A stretch of 64,000 nt of DNA from Salipiger marinus (GTDB lineage Bacteria; Pseudomonadota; Alphaproteobacteria; Rhodobacterales; Rhodobacteraceae): NCBI RefSeq assembly GCF_900100085.1, contig NZ_FNEJ01000007.1:62001-126000 (forward strand). Direction: 5' to 3'. This document shows positions 37,190 through 45,060 of the stretch, in pieces (position 1 is the stretch's first letter; each line of letters starts with the position of its first letter). A model generated the notes under the pieces. It saw only the letters and a list, made by a program, of their open reading frames with translations. It was not told the origin of the DNA and made no database searches. The position numbers were made by a program, and so were the translations under genes.

Positions 37190-38215
37190 TCAGGCCGAGG
37201 CGCGCATCACCAGTTTGGCGGGCAGCTGGGTGGAACTGACGGTGCCGCGCGGTGTCTCACCGGACAGCAGCGCCAGCAGATGCGCGCTGGCGGTGCGCGA
37301 GATGCCTTCGTAATCCTGCGCGATGGTGGTCAGCGACGGCGCGCTGTAACGGCTGAGCGGGTGGTCATCATGCCCGGCCACGCGCAGGTCATAACCTTCG
37401 CCATGGCCGACCCGCAGCCCCGCCTCATGCGCTGCGGCGATCACGCCAAAGGCAAGCCGGTCATTCGCGCAAAGCAGCGTGCGCCCGGGCAGGCCTGCGG
37501 CGATCAGCGCCTGCATCCGTTCGAACCCGACCCGTTCCAGATCCCATGGCGTTTCGGTCTGGCTTTCCAGCACCAGCGGCGTGGCGCCATGGGCGCACAT
37601 CGCGGCCAGATAGGCGGCACAGCGTTCGCCGGTGCCGGGATTGACGGGGGGCGTGTTGATATAGACCGGCGCCTCTCCGGAGCGGCAGAGGTAGTCCACC
37701 ATCGTGCCGATGCTCTGGCGGTTGTCATTGCCCACGAAAGAGGCCATGCCGCCGATGGCATTGTCCAGAAAGATGCACGGGGTCGCCTCGACGAAGCGCT
37801 GCATCGCCTCGGCATCCGAGGCAAAGCCAAGCGGCGCGATCAGCGCGCCGCCCACCCGCAGCGACTGCAGCGTGCGCAGCGCCTCCACCTCCAGATCGGG
37901 CTGGCCATGCGGCGAGATGGTCAGCGGCCAGTAGCCTTCGGCGCGCAGCAGCAGTTCCAGCCGGGTGACCAGCTGGGCATAGAACGGGTCGGTGATGGCG
38001 GGCACCACGATGCCGATGGTCCGCGTGCGCTTGCGGTTGAGGTTGCGCGCGTACAGGTTCGGCTGGTAGTCGGTTTCCTCCAGCTTGGCGGTGATCAGCG
38101 CCCGGGTGGAGGGCTTGACGCTTTCCGGATCCTCGAAGAATTTCGACAGGGTCGGGCGCGACACCCCGCAGGCCCGGGCAAACGCCTCCATCGTGCGCGG
38201 TGGGTCCTCCTTCAT
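37190..38215 (-). CDS. LacI-family transcriptional regulator
   Basis: A 341-residue repressor. N-terminal helix-turn-helix TMEAFARACGVSRPTLSKFFEDPESVKPSTRALI with the hinge region YQPNLYARNLNRKRTRTIG, then a periplasmic-binding-protein-like sensor domain (VVPAITDPFYAQLVTRLELLL, LLCANDRLAFGVIAAAHEAG, VAGHDDHPLSRYSAPSLTTI). The start at 38215 has GGAGAAGAG upstream. Convergent with the esterase gene. Probably controls the divergent promoters at 35.0 kb, and itself through palindromes upstream; the effector is a sugar, unidentified. Confidence 0.9.
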   Translation of the reverse strand: MKEDPPRTMEAFARACGVSRPTLSKFFEDPESVKPSTRALITAKLEETDYQPNLYARNLNRKRTRTIGIVVPAITDPFYAQLVTRLELLLRAEGYWPLTISPHGQPDLEVEALRTLQSLRVGGALIAPLGFASDAEAMQRFVEATPCIFLDNAIGGMASFVGNDNRQSIGTMVDYLCRSGEAPVYINTPPVNPGTGERCAAYLAAMCAHGATPLVLESQTETPWDLERVGFERMQALIAAGLPGRTLLCANDRLAFGVIAAAHEAGLRVGHGEGYDLRVAGHDDHPLSRYSAPSLTTIAQDYEGISRTASAHLLALLSGETPRGTVSSTQLPAKLVMRASA

Positions 38216-38249
38216 CCGGTCTCTTCTCCGCGTGGCTTGGGCGTTGAAG

Positions 38250-38269
38250 TTACCGTAAAGAAAATTTTC
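38250..38269. promoter_or_regulatory. Palindromes upstream of LacI gene
   Basis: TTACCGTAA (38250-38258, palindrome around one central base) and GAAAATTTTC (38260-38269, perfect 10-bp palindrome) lie 35-54 bases upstream of the LacI start. TTAC-N-GTAA resembles part of common LacI operators. Candidate autoregulatory site. Confidence 0.35.
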
Positions 38270-38322
38270 AGGCGCGCGTAAAGATCTTTCGTCCGGGACC
38301 AAGGATTTCCCGGGATGCAGGA

Positions 38323-39360
38323 TCAGGCCGCGCCCAGCTCCAGCGCGTCGCGCCAGCCGGTGCGCGCGGCAAGCGCCAGACAGGCCTCGAGGCTTTCGAC
38401 CGCGCCATAGGTGTCGACGGAGCGCAGCGAGGCGGCGGCGGCGGCATGGGCATAGGCCAGACAGTCGCGCAGCGCCACGCCCCGGTGATGGCCGCAGAAG
38501 AACCCGGCGGCAAAGGCATCGCCCGCGCCATTGGTGCCCTTCACCTCGGTCTGCGGAAACCGCGTGGAGGGATGGGACTGCACCCCGCCGCTGCGGTCCA
38601 GCGCCACGGCACCGCCGGGGAAATGCGCCACCGCGATTTCCATGCTGCCAAGCTCCATCACCCGGCGCAGCGCCGCGATCACCCCCGGCACCGAGGTGGC
38701 CCCGCCCTGCACCGTCTGCAGATCGGCGAAGGCGCCGATTTCGTAATCATTGACCACAAGGTAATCCAGATGCGGCAGGCAGGGCAGGATCAGCCGCCGC
38801 AGATCGTCGCGCGGGATGCTCATCACCTCCATGTTGGTGCGCAGCCCGGCGGCGCGCGCCTTTTTCAGCACGCTGACCCAGCCGCTGGGATCGCCCTGCC
38901 ACGGACCGTCGAGCCTCGCATGGGTGCCGGGCAGCCCCAGATGCAGCATCCGCGCCGTCACGCCGTCAAAATCGAAATGGTCGGGCGTCAGATGGTCGCT
39001 GGCATCGGCTTCAAAGATATGGGTGCGCCTGCCGTTTTCCGCAGAGGTAAAGGCCATGGTGCGATGCGTGCGCAGGGCGGGATCGACGTGAAAGCGCGAG
39101 ATGTCGATGCCGTGGTCGGTGGCGACGCCGCGCAGCAGCCGCCCGTCCGGATCCTCGCCGCAAAGGCCCACCGTCGCCACCGGAATCTCTGGCGCCAGCC
39201 GCCGGATGTCGACGGCAAAATTGCACCCCGCCCCGCCGCCCTGCGCATTGGCGGACAGGATCCGCGTTGCCGTCTCCTCCTCCGGCCAGCGCGGCAGCAC
39301 CATGTTGTGATCGACGCACCATGTTCCGCCGGTGATGAACCCGCTGCGACTGCTGCTCAT
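38323..39360 (-). CDS. PfkB-family carbohydrate kinase
   Basis: A 345-residue ribokinase-fold kinase. GGGAGCNFAVDIRRL near the substrate-binding region, VATVGLCGEDPDGR, and the catalytic motif VKGTNGAGDAFAAGFF. GGAAGGAGGCAAGAGACC precedes the ATG. It is the last gene of the fructose-type importer operon, 72 bases after the aldolase-like gene. The pairing suggests that it phosphorylates a ketose or keto-sugar acid that the aldolase then cleaves. It is not close to the kinase at 21042. Confidence 0.87.
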   Translation of the reverse strand: MSSSRSGFITGGTWCVDHNMVLPRWPEEETATRILSANAQGGGAGCNFAVDIRRLAPEIPVATVGLCGEDPDGRLLRGVATDHGIDISRFHVDPALRTHRTMAFTSAENGRRTHIFEADASDHLTPDHFDFDGVTARMLHLGLPGTHARLDGPWQGDPSGWVSVLKKARAAGLRTNMEVMSIPRDDLRRLILPCLPHLDYLVVNDYEIGAFADLQTVQGGATSVPGVIAALRRVMELGSMEIAVAHFPGGAVALDRSGGVQSHPSTRFPQTEVKGTNGAGDAFAAGFFCGHHRGVALRDCLAYAHAAAAASLRSVDTYGAVESLEACLALAARTGWRDALELGAA

Positions 39361-39432
39361 GGTCTCTTGCCTCCTTCCCTTGTCCTTGTCCGCTTGGGGC
39401 GGGACGCCGCACCGGGCGCCCCGCAGCCGCGC

Positions 39433-40425
39433 TCAGGCGGCGCTTTTCAGCACGGCTTCGGTGATCTGGCCGTCTTGGTCGAGCGGGCGGCTCGGGGTGA
39501 TGCCCTTGGACTGCAACGTGCCGTGATAGGCGCGGGTCGCCTCTTCGGAGCCGATCTCGCCATCGGCCACGGCGCGCATCATGCGCACCATCTCGCGCGG
39601 GTCGTCGGCAAGGTTGATCTTGCGCCCGAACAGCGCCACCCGCGCGCCGTAGCGTTCGATCTGCGCGATCAGTTCCAGACAGTCGCGCGTGGTGCCCGCG
39701 CCGCCGCCCAGCACCCCCACGATGACCGAAGGGTCATAGCTGACCAGTTCCTCCAGCGCCTTGGGGCCGTTATAGGCGATCTTGAGGAATTCGGGCCGCT
39801 CGCGCCGGGACAGGCCCGCCATGCAGCGCATCATCGCGTCATTGACGTAACCGGGGATGTCCTCTGCAGACAGGCCGCAGTCGACATTGGGATTGAACAC
39901 CTCAAGGAAATAGCGGAACCCGTTGGACTGCGCATCGGCGCGGAAGGCGGCGAAATGCTCCAGCGACAGGTAATCCGCGTCCAGATCGTTGTTGAAGGTG
40001 ATGGAGTAAAGCCCCAGATCGCAGCCAAGCCGCTTCGCCTCGGCAAGGTTCGCGCTGCGGAACGGGCGCGAGGGCTGGCTGGCATAGCGCGCGCCCCGGA
40101 ACACCCAGACATCGGTGGTGTCATTGGCCCGGATCGCCGGGGTGACGCGGCTTGATCCGTAGACGCCGCGCTCCTGCAGCGCCTCGAGGTTCGACACCGA
40201 GGTCAGCATCACGTCGACCACATCCTGCGCCACGATCGCCTCGATGCTGTCAAGGAATTCGGGCCTTGTGCGGAAGGCGCCGGGGCTGCCATCGGCGTTG
40301 CGGTGCGGACCGCAGGATTTGATCGACGGGCCCATGTCGCCGTCCTTGGCATCGGCGATGACAAAATCGCCCTTGCGGTAGTCGCAGCTGCGGATGCGCG
40401 CCAGTTTCTCGTCCAGTCTCAGCAT
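39433..40425 (-). CDS. Class I aldolase-like protein (DeoC/LacD fold)
   Basis: A 330-residue TIM-barrel protein. The lysine in EFLKIAYNGPKALEEL is in the position of the Schiff-base lysine of DeoC/LacD-type class I aldolases, and VGVLGGGAGTTRDCLELIAQ matches the phosphate-binding glycine-rich loop after it. The N-terminal FVIADAKDGDMGPS and FRYFLEVFNPN are also typical. AACCTTTCAAGGACCAAGAC with AAGGACC precedes the start. It sits between the importer and the PfkB kinase, so it probably cleaves the phosphorylated sugar. Substrate unknown; family assignment moderate. Confidence 0.65.
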   Translation of the reverse strand: MLRLDEKLARIRSCDYRKGDFVIADAKDGDMGPSIKSCGPHRNADGSPGAFRTRPEFLDSIEAIVAQDVVDVMLTSVSNLEALQERGVYGSSRVTPAIRANDTTDVWVFRGARYASQPSRPFRSANLAEAKRLGCDLGLYSITFNNDLDADYLSLEHFAAFRADAQSNGFRYFLEVFNPNVDCGLSAEDIPGYVNDAMMRCMAGLSRRERPEFLKIAYNGPKALEELVSYDPSVIVGVLGGGAGTTRDCLELIAQIERYGARVALFGRKINLADDPREMVRMMRAVADGEIGSEEATRAYHGTLQSKGITPSRPLDQDGQITEAVLKSAA

Positions 40426-40450
40426 GTCTTGGTCCTTGAAAGGTTGGGGG

Positions 40451-41254
40451 TTAGCGGTCCTGCCGCCCGGCGGGCGGCTCCATGGCGCCGGTCATGATCG
40501 CCACGGCGTCGGACATGGACATGTCCGATGGCCGGACCACCGCGACGCGGCGGCCCAGCCGGTGAATGTGCACCCGGTCGGCAATCTCGAACACATGCGG
40601 CATGTTGTGCGAGATCAGCACGATGGAGATGCCGCGCGCGCGCACGTCCCGGATGAGGTCAAGCACCTTGCGGCTTTCCTTGACGCCAAGCGCTGCGGTG
40701 GGTTCGTCAAGGATCACCACCTTGGATCCGAAGGCACAGGCGCGGGCCACGGCCACGCCCTGCCGCTGGCCGCCCGACAGCGTTTCGACCACCTGATCGA
40801 TGTTCTGGATGGTCATCAGCCCCAGTTCCGACAGGTGCCGCCGCGCCTCTTCGCGCATCCGCGCCCGGTCCAGCAGCCGGAAAAGGCGGCCGCGCAGCCC
40901 GGGCACGCGGTATTCGCGCCCCAGAAACAGGTTGTCGACGATAGTCAGCGCCGGGGCCAGCGCCAGCCCCTGAAACACCGTCTCGATCCCCCGGGCGCGG
41001 GCGTCCATCGGGCTGTGAAAGCTGACCCTTTCGCCGCCGAGATAAATCTCTCCGGCATCGGGGCGCACCGCGCCCGCAAGGGCCGAGATCATCGTGGATT
41101 TGCCCGCGCCATTGTCGCCGATCACCGCCAGAATCTCGCCCGGCATCAGGTCGAAATCGGCCCCGTCCATGGCCACGACCCGCCCGAAGGATTTGACCAG
41201 CCCGCGCGCCTTCAGCGCAGGCTCCGTCGCGGCGGAAGCTGTGGGTCCGGTCAT
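40451..41254 (-). CDS. Sugar ABC transporter ATPase, single-domain fructose type (FrcA-like)
   Basis: A 267-residue single ATPase domain, in contrast to the double RbsA type. Walker A IGDNGAGKST, signature LSGGQRQGVAVARAC, Walker B VVILDEPTAALG, H-loop VLISHNMPHV. The start at 41254 overlaps the permease stop (ATGA); the frame extending to 41329 is rejected for this reason. This size and the single domain match FrcA of the Rhizobium fructose/mannose/ribose importer. Next gene is the aldolase, 25 bases on. Confidence 0.92.
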   Translation of the reverse strand: MTGPTASAATEPALKARGLVKSFGRVVAMDGADFDLMPGEILAVIGDNGAGKSTMISALAGAVRPDAGEIYLGGERVSFHSPMDARARGIETVFQGLALAPALTIVDNLFLGREYRVPGLRGRLFRLLDRARMREEARRHLSELGLMTIQNIDQVVETLSGGQRQGVAVARACAFGSKVVILDEPTAALGVKESRKVLDLIRDVRARGISIVLISHNMPHVFEIADRVHIHRLGRRVAVVRPSDMSMSDAVAIMTGAMEPPAGRQDR

Positions 41255-42276
41255 GTCGAGATCCTCCGCAGCCACTGGTCGAAGGACACCGCGATGATGA
41301 TGAGGAAGCCGATGGTGAATTCCTGCCACAGCACGTCGAGCCCGGCGAGCGCCAGCCCGTTGCGGAAAAAGCCGACGATCAGCGCCCCGATCAGCGTGCC
41401 GATGATCGACCCGCGCCCGCCGAACAGGCTGGTGCCGCCGATGACCACGGCGGTGATGCTGTCAAGATTGGTCATGGCACCCCCCAGCGGGCTGATCGCG
41501 CCGATCCGCCCGATCAGCAGCCAGCCCGCAAAGCCGCAGATCGCGCCCGCAATCAGATAGACGGTGAACAGCACCCGGCGCGTGCCGATGCCGGAAAGGC
41601 GCGCGGCGTTGGCATCATTGCCCACGGCATAGATGTGGCGGCCATAGGCGGTGCGGTTCAGCACATACCACAGCAGCCCCGCCAAGAGCAGCATCAGCAG
41701 CGAGCCGATGGTGAGGCGCGCCGCCCCCATGCGCAGCGACTCGCCGGTCCATTGCAGGATCGGGGCGGCGGCCTCGATCTCCTGCTGGCGGATGGTTTCG
41801 CCCCCCGACCAGAACTGGATCAGCGCGTTGAACACGCTCCATGTGCCCAGCGTGACGATGAAGGGCGGCAGGCGGATCAGCGTGACGAAAAACCCGTTGA
41901 GCGCGCCGCAGGCCGATCCCACGGCGATGCCCAGCGACAGCGCCAGCCCCGGCGGCAGATCCTGATCCATCGCAAGCCGCCCCATGGCGACGGAGCTCAG
42001 CACCACGATGGCCCCCACCGACAGGTCGATCCCGGCGGTCAGGATGATCAGCGTCTGCGCCAGCGCCACGGTGCCGATGATCGTGACCTGCTGCAGCACC
42101 AGCGACAGGTTGAAGGGATGGAAAAAGCGCTCTCCGACCACGGACGAAAACACCGCCAGCCCCAGCACGAGCACGAAGAGCGGAATGATCGTCGGATTGC
42201 CGTGCAGGACGTTGATCATCCGGCGCGACAGGCGGGGGTCGGTGGTCGCGAAGGTCGGCAGGTCATCGCTGGCCAT
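41251..42276 (-). CDS. Sugar ABC transporter permease (FrcC-like)
   Basis: A 341-residue permease. Family marks are ILTAGIDLSVGAIVVLSSVAMG and TAVVIGGTSLFGGRGSIIGTLIG. Hydrophobic segments number about 9. It has only a weak Shine-Dalgarno and lies 60 bases after the binding-protein gene, with a hairpin between. Together with the FrcA-like ATPase and the binding protein it forms a complete importer. Confidence 0.92.
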   Translation of the reverse strand: MASDDLPTFATTDPRLSRRMINVLHGNPTIIPLFVLVLGLAVFSSVVGERFFHPFNLSLVLQQVTIIGTVALAQTLIILTAGIDLSVGAIVVLSSVAMGRLAMDQDLPPGLALSLGIAVGSACGALNGFFVTLIRLPPFIVTLGTWSVFNALIQFWSGGETIRQQEIEAAAPILQWTGESLRMGAARLTIGSLLMLLLAGLLWYVLNRTAYGRHIYAVGNDANAARLSGIGTRRVLFTVYLIAGAICGFAGWLLIGRIGAISPLGGAMTNLDSITAVVIGGTSLFGGRGSIIGTLIGALIVGFFRNGLALAGLDVLWQEFTIGFLIIIAVSFDQWLRRIST

Positions 42277-42306
42277 GTGAGGGATCCCGGCTTGTGGAAA
42301 GGGGTG

Positions 42307-42328
42307 CGGGCCCGCCGTGGCGGACCCG
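42307..42328 (-). promoter_or_regulatory. Intercistronic hairpin after binding-protein gene
   Basis: Arms CGGGCCCGCC (42307-42316) and GGCGGACCCG (42319-42328) pair with one mismatch around a short CGTG loop. It lies just after the binding-protein stop. No T run. Third case of a hairpin in this position in the window. Confidence 0.6.
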
Positions 42329-42336
42329 GCGGCGCA

Positions 42337-43374
42337 TCAGCCCCAGCAGAGCGCGAGCGCGTCCTCGCTGGGGATGGAGTCGAGCCCCTCCACCGGCCTG
42401 TCGGTCACCAGCGTGACCCCGGTATTGTAGAAATCGAGCCCTTCGGACGGCGCGGGCAGGGTGCCGTTGCGCGCATGGTCCACCACCGCCTCGACCCCCA
42501 GCGCGGCCATCAGCAGCGGAAACTGCATGGAGGTGGCGCCGATCACGCCATCCTGCACGTTGCGCACGCCCGGACAGCCGCCATCGACCGAGGTGATCAG
42601 GACCGATCCGTCATCCTTCCCGGCCCCCTTCAGCGCCTCCCACGCGCCTGCGGCGGTGGGTTCGTTGATGGTGTAGACCACGTTGATGTCGTAGTCCTTC
42701 TGCAGCAGCGTCTCCATGCCGTCGCGCCCGCCCACTTCGGAGCCGCCGGCCATCTCGTGCCCGATGATGCGCGGATCCTCCTCGTCGCCGCGCCGGTCGG
42801 GGTTCTTGATGTCGATGCCGAAACCCTGCATGAAGCCCTGATCGCGCTTCACATCCACCGTGGGCTGGCTTTCATGCGCGTCGAGAAAGGCAATTTTCGC
42901 CTCCTGCGCCGCCGTCTCTCCCAGCGTGCCCAAGGCCCATTGCCCGATCATCTCTCCGGCAAGGAAATTGTCGGTGGCAAAGGTGGCATCCGCCGCGTCG
43001 ATCGGTTCCAGCGGCGTGTCGAGCGCGATCACCAGAATCCCCGCATCGCGCGCCTTCTGCACGGTGGGCACGATGGCCTTGGTGTCGCTGGCCAGCAGCA
43101 GGATGCCGTCCGCCCCGGCGGCGATCAGGTTTTCGATGGCGGTGATCTGCGTGTCGTTGTCGCCGTCATACTTGCCCGCGAAGGCCTGAAACCTGACGCC
43201 CAGCTCCTCCGCCTTGGCGGCTGCCCCCTCGCGCATCTTGGCAAAAAACGGGTTGGTGTCGGTCTTGGTGATGAGCCCCACGAGAATGTCGTCATCCTGT
43301 GCCCAAGCGGTCGGGGCAGCAAGCATCAGGGCTGCGGCGGACCCTGCGGCCCCCAGCCAATTCAGCGTTTTCAT
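42337..43374 (-). CDS. Periplasmic sugar-binding protein (FrcB-like)
   Basis: A 345-residue type I periplasmic binding protein with a Sec signal ([20 protein letters not shown], ending AWA). Mature part [45 protein letters not shown] and [23 protein letters not shown] are characteristic of the fructose-binding FrcB group, as is [27 protein letters not shown] precedes the ATG. Divergent from the ROK regulator. Likely ligand a fructose-, mannose- or ribose-like sugar. Confidence 0.92.
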   Translation of the reverse strand: MKTLNWLGAAGSAAALMLAAPTAWAQDDDILVGLITKTDTNPFFAKMREGAAAKAEELGVRFQAFAGKYDGDNDTQITAIENLIAAGADGILLLASDTKAIVPTVQKARDAGILVIALDTPLEPIDAADATFATDNFLAGEMIGQWALGTLGETAAQEAKIAFLDAHESQPTVDVKRDQGFMQGFGIDIKNPDRRGDEEDPRIIGHEMAGGSEVGGRDGMETLLQKDYDINVVYTINEPTAAGAWEALKGAGKDDGSVLITSVDGGCPGVRNVQDGVIGATSMQFPLLMAALGVEAVVDHARNGTLPAPSEGLDFYNTGVTLVTDRPVEGLDSIPSEDALALCWG

Positions 43375-43443
43375 GATGTCCTCCCAATGTGCGCAACTCC
43401 TCCTTGCGCCTCATCAGTGGGCAGAGCGAGATAACTTCTGTCA

Positions 43444-43490
43444 ATATGAATCCATATATGGCCTTACTTATGTAAAGTGTTTATCATAAG
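43444..43490. promoter_or_regulatory. Divergent promoter region with ROK-type operator candidates
   Basis: An AT-rich stretch in the gap between the importer and ROK regulator. It includes the perfect palindrome CCATATATGG (43452-43461), ATATG-N4-CATAT (43444-43457) and CTTATG-N12-CATAAG (43467-43490, arms identical). Probably contains promoters for both genes and sites for the ROK repressor. Confidence 0.45.
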
Positions 43491-43529
43491 AGGCGGATGC
43501 CAAAATCCGGTTCGCTGTCAGGTGGTTAA

Positions 43530-44663
43530 ATGGACAAGATCGCACGGGATCCGATGTATCGCCTGCTGCTCGACGGGCCGCCGCGCAGCAGCCGCGAGCT
43601 GGAACAGGCGCTTGGCCTGTCGCGCGTCACCGCCGCGCAGAGAATCAGGGCGCTCGCCTCTGAGGGGCTGATCGTCGAGGATGGCACCATGGCCTCGGGC
43701 GGGGGACGTCCGGCGCGGACATGGCGGATCAATCCGCATTACCGCAACCTGCTGGGCGTCGATATCGGCGAGGAGATGGCCCGCGTGGTGCTGTTCGACT
43801 GCGGCTGCGGCGTGCTGGACGAGGCGCTGCTGCCCGTCGATCTGCGCGCCGATCCGGCACAGACGCTGGAGGCGCTCGCCCGCGTGGCGGACCGGCTGGC
43901 CCGCAGCCCCAAGGCCACCGCAAAGGTGGCGGGGCTGGGCATGGCCCTGCCCGCCCCCATCGATTATCGGCAGGGTCGCGTCGCCAAACCTTCGGTCATG
44001 CATGGCTGGGACCAGATCGACCTGCGGGCGTTGCTGTCGGCCCGGCTGGGCCTGCCTGTGGCGCTCGACAATGACGTGAACCTGATGTGCATGGCCGAAC
44101 AGCGGCTGCACTGGCCCGACGCGCGGCATGTCGTGTTCATCAAGGCGGGCACCGGCATCGGCTGCGGCATGATCACCGACGGGCATCTGCTGCGCGGCGC
44201 CTTCGGGACATCGGGCGATATCGGTCATATCCAGCACACGCCGCAGCCGCACCAGCTTTGCCGCTGCGGCAAGGAAGGCTGCGTGGAGGCCCATGCGGCA
44301 GGCTGGGCCATCGCCCGCGACCTGCGCGCGCTTGGCCATGACTGCCACGACGCGCGGGATGTCATGCAGCTTTACGCCCGGGGGGCGCCAGAATGCCGGG
44401 CGCTGGTCAATGCCAGCAGCCGGATCATCGGCACGGTCAGCGCCGATCTGGTCGCGGTGCTGAGCCCGGAACTGCTGGTGCTGGGCGGCACGCTGGCCGG
44501 GGCAGGAGAGGCGATGCTGGCGGGCATCCGCGAACGGGTCTACCAGCGCTGCCTGCCGCTCGCCACCGAACGGCTGCAGATCTGTCTGGCGCGCGGCGAT
44601 GCGCGGCTTGGCACGCAGGGGGCGGCGATGCTGGTGCGGCAGATCCTTACCGACCCCCGCTGA
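43530..44663 (+). CDS. ROK-family transcriptional regulator (NagC/XylR type)
   Basis: A 377-residue repressor. N-terminal winged helix (RSSRELEQALGLSRVTAAQRIRALASEGLIVED), then the ROK sugar-binding domain with LLGVDIGEEMARVVLFD, LDNDVNLMCMAEQR, FIKAGTGIGCGMI and the zinc motif CRCGKEGCVEAHAAG. A GTCAGGTGG stretch precedes the ATG. Divergent from the fructose-type importer, which it probably represses; the ligand is likely the same sugar or its phosphate. Converges on the response-regulator gene with 12 bases between. Confidence 0.9.
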   Translation: MDKIARDPMYRLLLDGPPRSSRELEQALGLSRVTAAQRIRALASEGLIVEDGTMASGGGRPARTWRINPHYRNLLGVDIGEEMARVVLFDCGCGVLDEALLPVDLRADPAQTLEALARVADRLARSPKATAKVAGLGMALPAPIDYRQGRVAKPSVMHGWDQIDLRALLSARLGLPVALDNDVNLMCMAEQRLHWPDARHVVFIKAGTGIGCGMITDGHLLRGAFGTSGDIGHIQHTPQPHQLCRCGKEGCVEAHAAGWAIARDLRALGHDCHDARDVMQLYARGAPECRALVNASSRIIGTVSADLVAVLSPELLVLGGTLAGAGEAMLAGIRERVYQRCLPLATERLQICLARGDARLGTQGAAMLVRQILTDPR

Positions 44664-44675
44664 AGCGCCTGCCGT

Positions 44676-45056
44676 TCAGAACAGTTCGGCCAGCCGCCGC
44701 AGCAGGGTCTGGCTGACCACCGGCTTTGCCAGATGCGGCGCGTCGCGCAGCGGCGGCTCGGTGGCGGCACGGTTGCTATAGCCGCTGATGACCAGAAACG
44801 GGATGCCGCGCTCCTGCAGCGCCGCAGCGATGCGCAACGAGGACTCGCCGTTCAGATTCATGTCAAGCGTGGCCGCATCCAGCGCCTCGCCCTCGACAAG
44901 CGCCAGCGCGCGCGGAATGTCGGGCACCGGCCCCAGCACCACGCAGCCTTCATCCTCGAGGATCATCTGAAGCTCCATGGCCAGCAGCATCTCGTCCTCC
45001 ACGACGAGGATCCGCCGCCCGGAGAGCGCGGACAGGTCTGTGGCTTTGTCGGTCAT
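44676..45056 (-). CDS. Single-domain response regulator
   Basis: A 126-residue receiver domain without an output domain. Acidic pair VVEDEML, phosphoacceptor aspartate in ATLDMNLNGE, threonine/serine VISGYS and lysine LAKPVV. Start at 45056 (MTDKATD) with GGGATGA upstream, 4 bases after the kinase stop, so it is co-transcribed with the HWE kinase. It is probably phosphorylated by that kinase. Single-domain regulators often relay or drain phosphate in alphaproteobacterial stress signalling (inference). Confidence 0.9.
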   Translation of the reverse strand: MTDKATDLSALSGRRILVVEDEMLLAMELQMILEDEGCVVLGPVPDIPRALALVEGEALDAATLDMNLNGESSLRIAAALQERGIPFLVISGYSNRAATEPPLRDAPHLAKPVVSQTLLRRLAELF

Positions 45057-45060
45057 CGGG

